A stretch of 64,000 bases of DNA from Rhodoferax sp. GTDB lineage: Bacteria > Pseudomonadota > Gammaproteobacteria > Burkholderiales > Burkholderiaceae_C. The notes beneath the pieces were generated by a model that made no database searches, was not told the DNA's origin, and worked only from the letters and a program-made list of their open reading frames with translations. Below, piece by piece: positions 25,495 to 34,229 of this stretch. Location: NCBI RefSeq assembly GCF_025354435.1, contig NZ_JANXMU010000073.1, forward strand, positions 1 to 64,000. Direction: 5' to 3'. Position 1 is the first letter of the stretch. Every line of letters starts with the position of its first letter. The position numbers were made by a program, and so were the translations under genes.

Positions 25495-25621
25495 GCCCCG
25501 ATTGTAAAAACATGGGCCTGGCCCTGCCTTGCCGCCGGGCAGAAGGCTAGACTGGCCAGGGCTATGGCTTCAAATACGATAGCGCCTCGTGCAGGTGCGA
25601 ATTGCGCAGAAGGGCTTTTTC

Positions 25622-26596
25622 ATGAAAATTTGTATTTACGGTGCGGGTGCCATCGGCGGCTGGATCGGGGCGCGGCTGGCGGCCCTGGGCGAGCCCGTCA
25701 GCGTGGTGGCGCGCGGTGCCACGCTGGCCGCCTTGCAAACCCATGGCTTGCGGCTGCACCACGCCGACGGTGTGCTGCAGGTCCCGGTGCAGGCGGCCGA
25801 TAGCGCGGCGGCGCTGGGCGTGCAGGACCTGGTGGTGGTAGCGGTCAAGGCCCCGGCCATGGCCGCGGTGGCACGCGGCATCGCCCCGCTCTTGGGGCCG
25901 CACACCCTTGTGCTGACGGCGATGAACGGCGTGCCGTGGTGGTTCTTCCAGGGGTTTGGCGGGGCCTACCAGGGCACGGCGCTGACGGCGGTGGATGCCA
26001 CCGGTGAGATTGCGGCGGCGATTCCGGCCCGGCACGTCATCGGCTGCGTGGTGCACGCCAGTTGCGCGCTGCGGGCCCCGGGCGAGGTGCAGCACCATTT
26101 TGGCAACAAACTGATCCTGGGCGAGCCCGCCGGGGGCCGCAGCGAACGGCTGGAGCATTTGGCCGCCTTGCTGACCCGTGCAGGCCTGGAGGTAGAGGTG
26201 TCCCCGCAGATCCAGCAAGACACCTGGTTCAAGCTGTGGGGCAATATGACGGTGAACCCGGTCAGCGCACTCACCGGGGCCACCACCGACCTGATCCTGG
26301 AGGACCCGCTGGTGCGCGACTTCATCTCGCGGGTGATGCTGGAGGCCAAGGAAATTGGCGCGCGCATCGGCATCCCCATCGACCAGCAGCCCCAAGACCG
26401 CCACGCGGTGACGCGCAAGCTGAGGGCTTTCAAGACTTCGATGCTGCAAGACGTGGAAGCGGGCAAACCGGTGGAGCTGGACGCGCTGGTCACGGTGGTG
26501 CAGGAGCTGGGCGTGCTGACTGGCGTGGCGACACCGTTTACCGACGCGCTGCTGGGCCTGGCGCGGCTGCAGGCCCGGGTGCGCGGCTTGTATTAA
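25622..26596 (+). CDS. 2-dehydropantoate 2-reductase (PanE/ApbA family)
   Basis: A 324-residue NADPH-dependent reductase. The N-terminus 'MKICIYGAGAIGGWIGARLA' is the Rossmann GxGxxG motif. 'HHFGNKLILGEP' and 'TWFKLWGNMTVNPVSALTGA' carry the catalytic lysine and the substrate-binding Asn/Ser region of ketopantoate reductases. 'GKPVELDALVTVVQELG' is the usual C-terminal signature. Ketopantoate reduction is a step of pantothenate synthesis, although many family members act on other 2-keto acids. I start it at ATG 25622 because the Rossmann motif must be near the N-terminus. Divergent from mnmA; its end overlaps the Nudix gene by four bases. Confidence 0.9.
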   Translation: MKICIYGAGAIGGWIGARLAALGEPVSVVARGATLAALQTHGLRLHHADGVLQVPVQAADSAAALGVQDLVVVAVKAPAMAAVARGIAPLLGPHTLVLTAMNGVPWWFFQGFGGAYQGTALTAVDATGEIAAAIPARHVIGCVVHASCALRAPGEVQHHFGNKLILGEPAGGRSERLEHLAALLTRAGLEVEVSPQIQQDTWFKLWGNMTVNPVSALTGATTDLILEDPLVRDFISRVMLEAKEIGARIGIPIDQQPQDRHAVTRKLRAFKTSMLQDVEAGKPVELDALVTVVQELGVLTGVATPFTDALLGLARLQARVRGLY

Positions 26597-27060
26597 CCGG
26601 GCGCGGTGTAGACCAGGTCCATCGGAAAGCGCCTACCCGCCAGATAGTCTTCCACACAGCGCAGCAGCATGGGGCTGCGGTGGCGGTGGGTGCTGGCGCG
26701 GATTTCGGCGGGGGTCATCCACAGGGTGCGTTTGATGCCGTGGTCCAGTTTGCGCTCGGGGTGGAAGTCGCCCAGCGTGCCGCAAAAGGCAAAGCGTAGG
26801 TAGGTGGTGAATTCCGTGCTGTTGGCGGGCAGCAAACGCGCCTGGTACACCCCGACCAGGGCGGTGGGGGTGAAGCTGGTGGCGGTTTCCTCCAGCGTTT
26901 CGCGGGCGCAGGCCTCGGCCAGGGATTCGCCGGGCTCCAGGTGCCCGGCGGGGTTGTTCAGCCGCAGGCCCTCGGGCGTGTGTTCTTCGACCAGCAGGAA
27001 CCGGCCTTCGTGCTCCACCACGGCGGCCACCGTAACGCTGGGTTTCCATCGATGCTTCAT
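26593..27060 (-). CDS. Nudix hydrolase, NudJ-like
   Basis: A 155-residue hydrolase with a complete Nudix box: 'GHLEPGESLAEACARETLEE'. The N-terminus 'KPSVTVAAVVEHEGRFLLVE' and the later 'GVYQARLL' resemble NudJ, a phosphatase acting on HMP-pyrophosphate and nucleoside pyrophosphates. In E. coli nudJ stands next to mnmA, which lies one gene away here. The substrate is inferred from this similarity only. Confidence 0.88.
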   Translation of the reverse strand: MKHRWKPSVTVAAVVEHEGRFLLVEEHTPEGLRLNNPAGHLEPGESLAEACARETLEETATSFTPTALVGVYQARLLPANSTEFTTYLRFAFCGTLGDFHPERKLDHGIKRTLWMTPAEIRASTHRHRSPMLLRCVEDYLAGRRFPMDLVYTAPG

Positions 27061-27220
27061 AGGGCCTTTATGGTGAAGATCTGTCGCCCAGGCGTGCAGC
27101 GGCGGCAGTTGGGTGGATAAAGTCAGTTAAGCTTGCAAGGCAAAGATAGTGACTTTTGCTGCAAATCAAGCAAATAGTTACGCATTTTCAAGAATATTTA
27201 AAACCATCGAGGAGACCTTC

Positions 27221-28348
27221 ATGCTGATTGGTGTGCCGCTAGAGACGGCGACCGGAGAAACCCGCGTCGCAGTCACCCCCGAAACCGCCAAAAAGCTGGC
27301 TGCCCAGGGCCATACGGTCCGCGTGCAGTCGGGCGCTGGCATTGCCGCCAGCGTGACCGATGCGGCCTACACGGCAGCCGGGGCCGAAATCACCGATGCC
27401 GCAGGCGCACTGGGTTGCGACCTGGTGCTCAAGGTGCGCAGTCCGTCGGATGCCGAGGCCGCGCAGATGCGCCCCGGCACCACTTTGGTCGGCATGCTCA
27501 ACCCCTTCGATGCCGAGGGCCTGCAACGCCTGGCCACGGCGGGTCTGACCAGCTTTGCGCTGGAAGCCGCTCCCCGCACCAGCCGCGCCCAGAGCATGGA
27601 CGTGCTCTCTAGCCAGGCCAACATCGCCGGCTACAAGGCGGTGATGATGGCCGCCGACAAATACCAGCGCTTCTTCCCCATGCTGATGACCGCCGCGGGC
27701 ACCGTCAAGGCCGCCCGCGTGGTGATTCTGGGCGTGGGCGTGGCCGGCCTGCAGGCGATTGCCACCGCCAAGCGCCTGGGCGCGGTGATCGAAGCATCCG
27801 ACGTGCGCCCCAGCGTCAAGGAACAGGTGGAGTCGCTGGGCGGCAAGTTCATCGAGGTGTCGTACGACACGCCGGAAGAAAAAGAAGCAGCCGTGGGCGT
27901 GGGCGGCTACGCCAAGCCCATGCCGCCCAGCTGGCTGGCCCGCCAGCAGGTCGAAGTGGCCAAGCGCGTGGCCCAGGCCGATGTGGTGATCTCCACCGCG
28001 CTGATTCCTGGCCGCGCCGCGCCCACCTTGATCACCGAAGACATGGTGAAAAGCATGAAGCCCGGCTCGGTGATCGTGGACATCGCCGCAGGCAAGGGGC
28101 CGAACGGTGGCGGCAACTGCCCGCTGTCCGAGGCCGACAAAACGGTCGTCAAGCATGGCGTGACGTTGATCGGCGAAACCAACCTGCCCGCACTGGTGGC
28201 CGCCGATGCGTCCGCCCTGTACGCCCGCAACATCCTCGACTTTTTGAAGCTGGTGCTGACCAAAGAAGGCACGCTGAACGTGGACCTGGCCGACGACATC
28301 GTGGCCGCCTGCCTGGTGACGCAGAACGGAAAGGTCACAAGGGTATGA
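27221..28348 (+). CDS. pntAA: NAD(P) transhydrogenase subunit alpha, part 1 (PntAA)
   Basis: A 375-residue cytoplasmic NAD(H)-binding domain I of proton-translocating transhydrogenase. 'MLIGVPLETATGETRVAVTP' is the alanine-dehydrogenase-like start, with GAGGAG seven bases before the ATG. 'VVILGVGVAGLQAIATAKRL' is the dinucleotide-binding motif, and 'QVEVAKRVAQADVVISTALI' the downstream helix. The split of PntA into two polypeptides is usual in this group. The next gene is not pntAB but an unrelated secreted-protein gene that overlaps the stop by four bases. Confidence 0.95.
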   Translation: MLIGVPLETATGETRVAVTPETAKKLAAQGHTVRVQSGAGIAASVTDAAYTAAGAEITDAAGALGCDLVLKVRSPSDAEAAQMRPGTTLVGMLNPFDAEGLQRLATAGLTSFALEAAPRTSRAQSMDVLSSQANIAGYKAVMMAADKYQRFFPMLMTAAGTVKAARVVILGVGVAGLQAIATAKRLGAVIEASDVRPSVKEQVESLGGKFIEVSYDTPEEKEAAVGVGGYAKPMPPSWLARQQVEVAKRVAQADVVISTALIPGRAAPTLITEDMVKSMKPGSVIVDIAAGKGPNGGGNCPLSEADKTVVKHGVTLIGETNLPALVAADASALYARNILDFLKLVLTKEGTLNVDLADDIVAACLVTQNGKVTRV

Positions 28349-29037
28349 AAAAGCAGCTCGTTTTGTGTGGGCTGCTGTCGCTGCTTGCCATAGTCCCAGT
28401 GTGGGCGCAGAGCAAGTTGGAGATTGGCCGGTTCACTCTCAATTTGGCAGAGTCTGGTTGGGAGAAGCTCGATGCCACCGCGGTAGATGTGGACCTTAAG
28501 GGTGCCAGGGGAAAAATGCCGGTCGAAGCAGGACTGGTGGTGTTGCCAGGCTCTAATGGGCAAGTGGTTGCCGCCATTTTGTGGCAGGCAACCCGAGGGG
28601 CGGGGACGGGCTTCCAGTGGAGCTTTGACTGCAGACCAAACACCAGTATGTATGTCCACGACTATACCGACGGCAAGCCTTATGTTGCCGAGTGCCTGGG
28701 CGGCGGCGGCCCCTTTGTGAGTACACGCATGCTGACGGTGGGCTCGTTAAAACGTATGGGGGATGCGGTCAAGCCCGCGAATAAATCTTTTCCCACTAAT
28801 GGTTACTTTGCCCGGCTATTCATGGGTATTAGAAATGGCAGCCTGGTAGAGGTAGAGGTCTTTTTGGCACAAAATTTTGCAGGTCTACCGGGGCGTACGC
28901 CGGTGGTCGCCAGCATGCCAACTACATTGCCGCCAGCGGTCGCCGCAGGGATGGACGTGCTTGGTGCGTCGGTAAAAGAGGCGCTGTATTCTTTTGGCGG
29001 CACGATGACCGTGCCGCCTATCTCGTTTGTTTACTAA
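28345..29037 (+). CDS. Secreted protein of unknown function inserted in the pnt operon
   Basis: A 230-residue protein that I do not recognise. 'MKKQLVLCGLLSLLAIVPVWA' is a classical signal peptide, with probable cleavage after 'VWA'. The mature part has two cysteines ('SFDCRPNTS', 'VAECLGGGG') about 20 residues apart, which could form a disulfide, and mixed beta-type sequence. Its start overlaps the pntAA stop (ATGA) and pntAB follows 39 bases after its stop, so it is transcribed within the transhydrogenase operon. Its base composition is less GC-rich and its codon use less biased than in the flanking pnt genes, which suggests later acquisition. Nothing links its role to transhydrogenation. 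Confidence 0.8.
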   Translation: MKKQLVLCGLLSLLAIVPVWAQSKLEIGRFTLNLAESGWEKLDATAVDVDLKGARGKMPVEAGLVVLPGSNGQVVAAILWQATRGAGTGFQWSFDCRPNTSMYVHDYTDGKPYVAECLGGGGPFVSTRMLTVGSLKRMGDAVKPANKSFPTNGYFARLFMGIRNGSLVEVEVFLAQNFAGLPGRTPVVASMPTTLPPAVAAGMDVLGASVKEALYSFGGTMTVPPISFVY

Positions 29038-29076
29038 CAGCCCGTTTACGGACTTTAATACGTCGGAAATCACACC

Positions 29077-29394
29077 ATGGACATTCTTTCCCCCACGGTC
29101 ACCAACCTGATCATCTTTGTGCTGGCCATCTACGTGGGTTACCACGTGGTCTGGACCGTCACCCCCGCACTGCACACGCCGCTGATGGCCGTCACCAACG
29201 CCATCTCGGCCATTGTCATCATCGGCGCCATGCTGGCCGCCGCGCTGACCGAGACCGGCTTGGGTAAAACCATGGGCGTGCTGGCTGTGGCGCTGGCCGC
29301 CGTGAATGTGTTCGGTGGCTTCATGGTCACCCGGCGCATGCTGGAGATGTTCAAGAAGAAAGAGAAAAAGACTCCCGCGAAGGACGCCAAATGA
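29077..29394 (+). CDS. pntAB: NAD(P) transhydrogenase subunit alpha, part 2 (PntAB)
   Basis: A 105-residue membrane protein with three hydrophobic helices: residues 7-24, 30-55 ('LMAVTNAISAIVIIGAMLAA') and 65-87. The motif 'TPLMAVTNAISAI' is characteristic of the transhydrogenase alpha membrane part. It ends with a lysine-rich tail ('KKKEKKTPAKDAK'). It overlaps pntB by four bases. Confidence 0.94.
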   Translation: MDILSPTVTNLIIFVLAIYVGYHVVWTVTPALHTPLMAVTNAISAIVIIGAMLAAALTETGLGKTMGVLAVALAAVNVFGGFMVTRRMLEMFKKKEKKTPAKDAK

Positions 29395-30827
29395 GCCTGA
29401 ATCTCGTCACCCTGTTGTATTTGTTCGCCAGCGTCTGCTTCATCCAGGCGCTCAAAGGGCTGAGTCATCCCACCACCTCGATCCGGGGCAATTTCTTCGG
29501 CATGCTGGGCATGGGCGTGGCGGTGGTCACCACCATCGCGCTGATCTTCAAGCTGGCCGGCCAGATGGGCCAAAACGGCATGGAGGGCATGGCCTGGGTA
29601 CTGGGCGCGCTGCTGGTCGGCGGCTCGGTGGGCACCATCATGGCCAAGCGGGTCGAGATGACCAAGATGCCCGAGTTGGTGGCTTTCATGCACAGCATGA
29701 TCGGCTTGGCCGCGGTGTTCATCGCCGTGGCCGCCGTGGCCGAGCCCTGGGCGTTTGCGATTGCGGCCAAGGGCATGGCGATCCCCGGTGGTAACCGCAT
29801 CGAGCTGGCACTGGGTGCCTTCATCGGCGCGGTGACGTTCAGCGGCTCGGTGATTGCGTTTGGCAAGCTTAGCGGCAAGTACAAGTTCCGCCTGTTCCAG
29901 GGCACGCCGGTGAGCTTTCCCGGCCAGCACAAGCTGAACCTGGTGCTGGGCCTGGCGGCGGTGTTCTTTGTGTTTGGCTTCTGGCATTCGCAAAGCTGGA
30001 CCGACATGTGCCTGGTCATCGCCCTGGGCTTTGCCCTAGGTGTGCTGCTGATCATCCCGATTGGCGGGGCCGACATGCCGGTGGTGGTGTCCATGCTGAA
30101 CAGCTATTCCGGCTGGGCGGCGGCGGGCATTGGCTTCAGCCTGAACAACAGCATGCTGATCATTGCTGGGTCGCTGGTAGGCTCCAGCGGTGCCATCCTG
30201 AGCTACATCATGTGCAAGGCCATGAACCGCTCGTTCTTTAACGTGATCGGTGGCGGCTTTGGCGGGGATGCCACGGCTGCAGCGGCGGGTTCTGCCGTGC
30301 AGCGCGCGGTCAAGAGCGGCAGTGCCGACGACGCAGCCTTCGTGCTGGGCAATGCCGAAACCGTGGTCATCGTGCCCGGCTACGGCCTGGCCGTTGCGCG
30401 CGCCCAGCATGCGGTGAAAGAGCTGGCGCAAAAGCTCACCGACAAGGGCATCATCGTCAAATACGCCATCCACCCGGTGGCCGGGCGCATGCCGGGCCAC
30501 ATGAATGTGCTGCTGGCCGAGGCCGAGGTGCCTTACGACCAGGTGTTTGAAATGGAAGACATCAACGGCGAATTCGGCCAGGTCGATGTGGCCATCATCC
30601 TGGGCGCGAACGACGTGGTGAACCCAGCCGCGCACGTCAAGGGCAGCCCCATCTACGGCATGCCCATCCTGGAGGCCTACAAGGCCAAGACCATCATCGT
30701 CAACAAGCGCAGCATGGCCGCAGGCTACGCCGGGCTGGACAACGAGCTGTTCTACATGGACAAGACCATGATGGTCTTCGGCGATGCCAAGAAAGTGGTT
30801 GAGGACATGGGAAAGGCGATTGAATGA
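29391..30827 (+). CDS. pntB: NAD(P) transhydrogenase subunit beta (PntB)
   Basis: A 478-residue subunit. The N-terminal half holds about nine membrane helices of the proton channel domain ('FMHSMIGLAAVFIAVAAVAE', 'VVSMLNSYSGWAAAGIGFSL'). The C-terminal domain binds NADP(H): 'VIVPGYGLAVARAQHAV' is the nucleotide loop, 'HPVAGRMPGHMNVLLAEA' and 'DVAIILGANDVVNPAA' are conserved. With PntAA and PntAB it couples hydride transfer from NADH to NADP+ to proton entry. It overlaps fadD by four bases. Confidence 0.97.
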   Translation: MSLNLVTLLYLFASVCFIQALKGLSHPTTSIRGNFFGMLGMGVAVVTTIALIFKLAGQMGQNGMEGMAWVLGALLVGGSVGTIMAKRVEMTKMPELVAFMHSMIGLAAVFIAVAAVAEPWAFAIAAKGMAIPGGNRIELALGAFIGAVTFSGSVIAFGKLSGKYKFRLFQGTPVSFPGQHKLNLVLGLAAVFFVFGFWHSQSWTDMCLVIALGFALGVLLIIPIGGADMPVVVSMLNSYSGWAAAGIGFSLNNSMLIIAGSLVGSSGAILSYIMCKAMNRSFFNVIGGGFGGDATAAAAGSAVQRAVKSGSADDAAFVLGNAETVVIVPGYGLAVARAQHAVKELAQKLTDKGIIVKYAIHPVAGRMPGHMNVLLAEAEVPYDQVFEMEDINGEFGQVDVAIILGANDVVNPAAHVKGSPIYGMPILEAYKAKTIIVNKRSMAAGYAGLDNELFYMDKTMMVFGDAKKVVEDMGKAIE

Positions 30828-32500
30828 CCGAGCGCATTTGGCTCAGCAGCTACCCCCCGGGCGTGCCCGCGGATATCGACCCGACCCGCTACGCATCGCT
30901 GCAGGCCCTGCTGGAAGAAAGCTTCCAGAAGTACGCCGACCGCACCGCCTACAGCTTCATGGGCAAGGACCTCAGCTACGGTGAGACCGACACGCTGAGC
31001 CGCCAGTTTGCCGCCTACCTGCAAAGCCTGGGCCTGGCCAAGGGCGACCGCGTGGCGGTGATGATGCCCAACGTGCCGCAGTACCCGGTGGCCGTGGCCG
31101 CCTTGCTGCGCGCCGGGCTGGTGCTGGTCAACGTGAATCCGCTGTACACCCCGCGCGAGCTGGAGCACCAGTTGAAAGACTCGGGGGCCAAGGCCATCGT
31201 GATTCTGGAGAACTTTGCCGCCACCTTGCAGCAATGCCTGGGCAGTACCCCCATCAAGCACGTCGTTCTGTGCGCCATGGGCGACCAGCTCGGGCTGCTC
31301 AAGGGCGCGCTGGTCAACTACGTGGTGCGCAAGGTCAAGAAGCTGGTGCCGCCCTTTCAGTTGCCCGGTGCGGTGCGCTTCAACACGGCGCTGGCGCAGG
31401 GCCGGCGCGGGGTGTTCATGCCGGTGCCGGTGCAGCCGGACGATATCGCCGTGCTGCAGTACACCGGCGGCACCACTGGCGTGTCCAAAGGGGCCGTGCT
31501 GCTGCACCGCAACGTGATTGCCAACGTGCTGCAGTCCGAAGCCTGGAACCAGCCGGTGATGGACAAGGTGCCCAAAGGCGAGCAGCCCACCAGCGTCTGC
31601 GCGCTGCCGCTGTACCACATCTTCGCGTTTACCGTGGGCATGATGCTGTCGATGCGCACCGGCGGCAAGTTGATCCTGATCCCCAATCCGCGCGACCTGA
31701 AGGCGGTGCTGAAAGAGCTCTCAAAACACCGCATCCACAGCCTGCCCGCGGTCAACACCCTGTTCAACGGCCTGGCCAACCACCCCGACTTCAAGACGGT
31801 GGACTGGAGCCACCTGAAAGTGTCCATCGGCGGCGGCATGGCGGTGCAGGCCGCCGTGGCCAAGCTGTGGCTGGAGAAAACCGGCTGCCCGATTTGCGAG
31901 GGCTACGGCCTGAGTGAAACCTCGCCCACCGCCAGTTGCAACCCGCCCACGCGCAGCGACTACACCGGCACCATTGGCGTGCCGCTGTCCAGTACCTACT
32001 TCAAGCTGCTGGACGATGCGGGTGCCGAGGTGCCCATGGGCCAGCCTGGCGAAATCGCCATCAAGGGCCCGCAGGTGATGGAGGGCTATTGGCTGCGCCC
32101 GGAGGAAACGGCCCAGGCCATGACGGCTGACGGTTACTTTAAAACCGGCGACATCGGCACCATGGACGCGAATGGCTATTTCAAAATTGTGGACCGCAAG
32201 AAAGACATGGTGCTGGTCAGCGGCTTCAACGTCTACCCGAACGAGATCGAAGACGTGGTAGCCGCCATGCCCGGCGTGCTGGAATGCGCCTGCGTGGGCG
32301 TGCCGGACGAGAAAACCGGCGAAGCGGTGAAGGTCGTCATCGTCAAGAAAGACCCGGCCCTGACCGAAGCTGAGGTGCGCGCCTACTGCAAGGCCAACCT
32401 CACCGGCTACAAGCAGCCCCGCGTGGTCGAGTTCCGTACCGACCTGCCCAAAACACCAGTCGGCAAAATCCTGCGCCGAGAACTCCGCACCAAAGCATGA
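30824..32500 (+). CDS. fadD: Long-chain fatty acid-CoA ligase (FadD)
   Basis: A 558-residue AMP-forming acyl-CoA synthetase. 'YTGGTTGVSKGAVLLHRN' is the P-loop of the adenylating family, 'GYGLSETSPTASCNPP' the second core motif, 'YFKTGDIGTMDANGYFKIVD' with the conserved Asp, and 'KTPVGKILRRELR' the catalytic C-terminal lysine. It activates fatty acids for beta-oxidation or lipid synthesis. Start and stop overlap pntB and mtnN by four bases each, so it may be co-transcribed with both. Confidence 0.95.
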   Translation: MTERIWLSSYPPGVPADIDPTRYASLQALLEESFQKYADRTAYSFMGKDLSYGETDTLSRQFAAYLQSLGLAKGDRVAVMMPNVPQYPVAVAALLRAGLVLVNVNPLYTPRELEHQLKDSGAKAIVILENFAATLQQCLGSTPIKHVVLCAMGDQLGLLKGALVNYVVRKVKKLVPPFQLPGAVRFNTALAQGRRGVFMPVPVQPDDIAVLQYTGGTTGVSKGAVLLHRNVIANVLQSEAWNQPVMDKVPKGEQPTSVCALPLYHIFAFTVGMMLSMRTGGKLILIPNPRDLKAVLKELSKHRIHSLPAVNTLFNGLANHPDFKTVDWSHLKVSIGGGMAVQAAVAKLWLEKTGCPICEGYGLSETSPTASCNPPTRSDYTGTIGVPLSSTYFKLLDDAGAEVPMGQPGEIAIKGPQVMEGYWLRPEETAQAMTADGYFKTGDIGTMDANGYFKIVDRKKDMVLVSGFNVYPNEIEDVVAAMPGVLECACVGVPDEKTGEAVKVVIVKKDPALTEAEVRAYCKANLTGYKQPRVVEFRTDLPKTPVGKILRRELRTKA

Positions 32501-33243
32501 CTCTGGCGATCTTGAGTGCCCTGGCAGAAGAGCAGCAGGGCATCTTCGAGCAACTGGAGCAGCCCCGGCGTGTGCAGCACGCCGGGCGCAGCTTTGGCCT
32601 GGGCCTGTGGTACGGCCAGCCGGTGGTGCTGGCGCTGTCGCGCATCGGCAAGGTGGCGGCGGCTACCACGGCCACGGCCTTGATTGAGAGGTTTGGCGCC
32701 AGCCGCATCGTCTTCACCGGCGTGGCCGGTGGGGTGGGCGAGGGCGTGCAGGTGGGCGACGTGGTGGTGGCGGCCGACTTTTTGCAGCACGACATGAACG
32801 CCGCGCCGCTGTTCCCGCCGTATGAAGTGCCCTTGTACGACCAGACGCGCTTTCGCTGCGATGAAAAGTTGACAACTACACTTTTGATAGCTGCTAGTGC
32901 AAGCGGAATATGCGCTGGAGGCCGATTTTGCTTAAACCCTGAGCCGCCGCGCATCCACCACGGTTTGGTCGCCAGCGGCGACCGTTTTGTGTCTGCCGCC
33001 AGCGAAGTGCAGGCATTGCAAACCGCCTTGCGTGCCCACGGCCATGAGGCTTTGGCCGTGGAAATGGAGGGTGCCGCCGTAGCCCAGGTGTGCCATGACT
33101 ACGGCGTGCCCTTCGCCGCCATGCGCAGCATCTCCGACCGGGCTGACGACACCGCGCACGTTGATTTCCCCGAGTTCATCCGCAGCGTGGCCAGCCGCTA
33201 CGCGCAGACGATTCTGGCGGAATTCATGCAGCGCCTGGGCTAA
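32497..33243 (+). CDS. mtnN: 5'-methylthioadenosine/S-adenosylhomocysteine nucleosidase with a repeat-derived insert
   Basis: A 248-residue nucleosidase of the phosphorylase superfamily. 'ILSALAEEQQGI' (catalytic Glu region), 'RIVFTGVAGGVGEGVQVGDV' (nucleobase/ribose loop), 'VEMEGAAVAQVCHDYGVP' (ribose-binding MEGAA) and 'RSISDRADD' (catalytic Asp) are all present. Residues about 128-145 ('LLIAASASGICAGGRFC') are encoded by a family A repeat that lies in frame between 'DEKL' and 'HHGLVASGD', where relatives have a different surface helix. The core motifs are intact, so the enzyme may still work. It converges with corA, and the two stops overlap. Confidence 0.92.
   Translation: MTLAILSALAEEQQGIFEQLEQPRRVQHAGRSFGLGLWYGQPVVLALSRIGKVAAATTATALIERFGASRIVFTGVAGGVGEGVQVGDVVVAADFLQHDMNAAPLFPPYEVPLYDQTRFRCDEKLTTTLLIAASASGICAGGRFCLNPEPPRIHHGLVASGDRFVSAASEVQALQTALRAHGHEALAVEMEGAAVAQVCHDYGVPFAAMRSISDRADDTAHVDFPEFIRSVASRYAQTILAEFMQRLG
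32878..32932 (+). repeat. Family A repeat inside the mtnN coding sequence
   Basis: TTTTGATAGCTGCTAGTGCAAGC...TATGCGCTGGAGGCCGATTTTGC matches the intergenic family A copies closely but is read as protein in frame. Confidence 0.85.
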
Positions 33244-34229
33244 GTCAACCAGCCCCGTTTGTAGAAGTACCACATTGGTACTAAGGCGCTGGCTACCATC
33301 ACGCTGACGGTGTAGGGGTAGCCAAAGCCGCCCAGAAACTCCAGCTCGGGGAATTTCAGGTTCATGCCGTAGACGCTGGCCACCAGGGTGGGCGGCAGCA
33401 GGGCCACGCTGGCCACCGAGAATATCTTGATGATCTTGTTCTGGTTGATATTGATGAAACCCACGGTCGCGTCCATCAAGAAGTTGATCTTGTCGAACAA
33501 AAACGCGGTGTGCGAGTCCAGCGAATCGATGTCGCGGTGGATCTGCCGGGCTTCTTCGAACTGCTCGGCGTTGAGCATCTTGCTGCGCATCATGAAACTC
33601 AGGGCGCGGCGGGTGTCCATCATGTTGCGGCGGATGCGGCCGTTCAAATCCTCGTGGCGGGCGATGGAGCCCAGTACTTCCCCGGCCAGCGCGTCGGTCA
33701 TATTGCCCGCCAGCACCCGGCGGCTGACTTTTTCCAGGTCTACGTAGATGTCTTCCAGTGTGTCGGCGGAGTATTCGGCATCGGCATCGAAAAGTTTGAG
33801 TAAAACTTCCTTGGCATCTTCGATCAGCCCCGGTGCCCGGCGCGCGCGCATGCGCAACAGGCGGAACACCGGCACGTCTTCGTCGTGGATGGAGAACAGC
33901 ACGCCGCGGCTTTTGAGTTCGGCGTTGTGCTGGTTCAGGATGAAAGCGACGCGCACGGTGCGCGGGTCGGACTCGTCGGCCACCAAAAAGTCGCTGCGGA
34001 TGTGCAGTTCGCCGTTGTCTTCTTCGTAAAAACGGGCCGATTCTTCAATATCTTCGTCCATCGCGTCTTCGGGGATGGACAGGCCGTAATACTGTTTGAT
34101 CCAGCGCTTTTCTTCCAGCGTAGGCGATTCCAGGTCTACCCAGATCGGTTGGAAGCGCGATAGCTCCTCTAGCGACTCGATCTCTTCTTGAAACAATCGG
34201 CCGTTGGCGAGCGAAAAAATATTCAGCAT
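33240..34229 (-). CDS. corA: Magnesium/cobalt transporter CorA
   Basis: A 329-residue membrane channel for divalent cations. The long N-terminal cytoplasmic domain ends in the stalk helix. Near the C-terminus, 'VASVYGMNLKFPEL' carries the GMN selectivity motif at the end of the first membrane helix, and the second helix plus 'YFYKRGWLT' with positive charges completes the CorA fold. Length is normal. It is divergent from hpf across a 305-bp gap. Confidence 0.96.
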   Translation of the reverse strand: MLNIFSLANGRLFQEEIESLEELSRFQPIWVDLESPTLEEKRWIKQYYGLSIPEDAMDEDIEESARFYEEDNGELHIRSDFLVADESDPRTVRVAFILNQHNAELKSRGVLFSIHDEDVPVFRLLRMRARRAPGLIEDAKEVLLKLFDADAEYSADTLEDIYVDLEKVSRRVLAGNMTDALAGEVLGSIARHEDLNGRIRRNMMDTRRALSFMMRSKMLNAEQFEEARQIHRDIDSLDSHTAFLFDKINFLMDATVGFININQNKIIKIFSVASVALLPPTLVASVYGMNLKFPELEFLGGFGYPYTVSVMVASALVPMWYFYKRGWLT

